Source of the DNA: Caballeronia fortuita
GTDB lineage: Bacteria > Pseudomonadota > Gammaproteobacteria > Burkholderiales > Burkholderiaceae
Length of the DNA stretch: 64,000 nt
Assembly: GCF_001544835.2 (NCBI RefSeq)
Contig: NZ_FCNX02000003.1
Coordinates: forward strand, 1-64,000
Reading direction: 5' to 3'
Numbering within the stretch: the first letter of the stretch is position 1; each line of letters starts with the position of its first letter. Positions 63,396 through 64,000 of this stretch are shown one piece after another. Made by a program: the position numbers and the translations under genes. The notes below the pieces were generated by a model. It was not told the origin of the DNA and searched no databases. It saw nothing but the letters and a program-made list of their open reading frames with translations.

Positions 63396-64000
63396 GTGGT
63401 TCCTGTTGCGATCCACGATCGAACTCTTGATACGCACGCCGTTGGGCAGTTGCTCCTGCTCAACGGCGTTAGTGTCATGCGCTGAGAGGGTGTGCCTAGG
63501 GAAGTCGAATTCAGTATGACATCGGTTACAGGTCCGTAGCCAGAACAGAGGGGGATCACAGACGCCGCGCGAGTCACACTATCGCGTCGCCACTGCTCTC
63601 TCATTGAAGCGCTCGGCGCGATACGGGGCCGGCTGACTAACGCGCATCCTCCCGAGCAATTCGGTCGTGGTATGGTTCGAAAGTCTTGCAGCGAGGGCAA
63701 TACTCGCGTTGTTTGTGGTCGACAGATGCCCGGTAACGAGGCCGAACGGCTCGCAACAGGCAAGCCGTCTGCGGGAATCACACGCCGCGTCTCCGTTACT
63801 TTCTCGAACGACGAGTCCTTGAGGCCACCAATAGCACGCGCCGCGGTGGGCTCCAGTTCGTGCGGGTCCGAGCGCTTGGGTCGCCGACGGGCGAACCCAA
63901 CGAGCTGGGGATTCGCGATGCCGCCCGGAAAGATCGAAGTGCCCCGCCTTGCGTTCTGGGACGGGTAGCCGTGGATACGGCTAGCATGGACGGGCTGGAT
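63396..64000. other. Gene-poor end of window with a hairpin
   Basis: No recognised gene. ACGCCGTTG and CAACGGCGT pair at 63436-63469 around a 16-base loop, 40 bp after the small secreted gene, without a T-run; it might still weaken transcription. Overlapping frames to the end show no domain. Confidence 0.4.

Overview
The window reads as part of a Burkholderiaceae genome, most likely a Paraburkholderia, Caballeronia or Burkholderia secondary replicon. The grounds are a classical beta-proteobacterial porin, many LysR regulators, a NodT-type RND efflux set, a beta-proteobacterial H-NS-like protein and a moderately high G+C content. This is inferred from gene families; no species marker is present. 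No tRNA, rRNA or CRISPR array was seen.

Region 1 (1-17 kb) starts with IS3-family debris, then a catabolic cluster transcribed entirely on the minus strand. In transcription order it holds two LysR regulators, a family III CoA-transferase, an NAD(P)H:FMN reductase, a RutA/SfnG-like flavin monooxygenase, RibBA, a GST, a second flavin reductase fused to a LysR effector-binding domain, a porin, an aldehyde dehydrogenase, an SDR, a class I fumarase and a lone CitF-like protein. The likely logic: the porin admits the substrate, the monooxygenase attacks it with FMNH2 from the two reductases (RibBA supplies flavin), the SDR and ALDH oxidise the fragment to an acid, and fumarase/CitF/CoA-transferase feed a dicarboxylate into central metabolism. 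The substrate is unknown. The flavin reductase-LysR-domain fusion is the most unusual protein in the window.

Region 2 (17-31 kb) is gene-poor and decayed. Islands of intact genes remain: an OhrR-like MarR regulator lacking the usual cysteine, an F420-reductase-like oxidoreductase, an MFS transporter, a Crp/Fnr regulator, an acyl-CoA ligase flanked by truncated alcohol and aldehyde dehydrogenases, and an SGNH-hydrolase lipoprotein. A broken response regulator and long non-coding stretches fill the rest.

Region 3 (31-40 kb) holds two small conserved proteins with a clear terminator, then a TriC-like RND efflux operon (TetR, adaptor, pump, SDR) divergent from its NodT outer-membrane channel and a second TetR. 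A 7-bp inverted repeat in the divergent promoter is a good operator candidate.

Region 4 (40-52 kb) looks like a defence or accessory island. It has a four-TM protein, a protein with a PD-(D/E)xK-like QAK core, an uncharacterised protein coupled to a TPR-like protein, a GHKL ATPase fused to a DUF4263/Shedu-like nuclease domain, and a ~1,237-residue orphan with a P-loop-like but degenerate loop.

Region 5 (52-64 kb) carries envelope and secreted lipoproteins (one with a phospholipase A2 motif, one with an LprI-like domain), an H-NS family protein with two DNA-binding motifs and a histone-H1-like Lys/Ala tail, two pseudogenes, and non-coding DNA.
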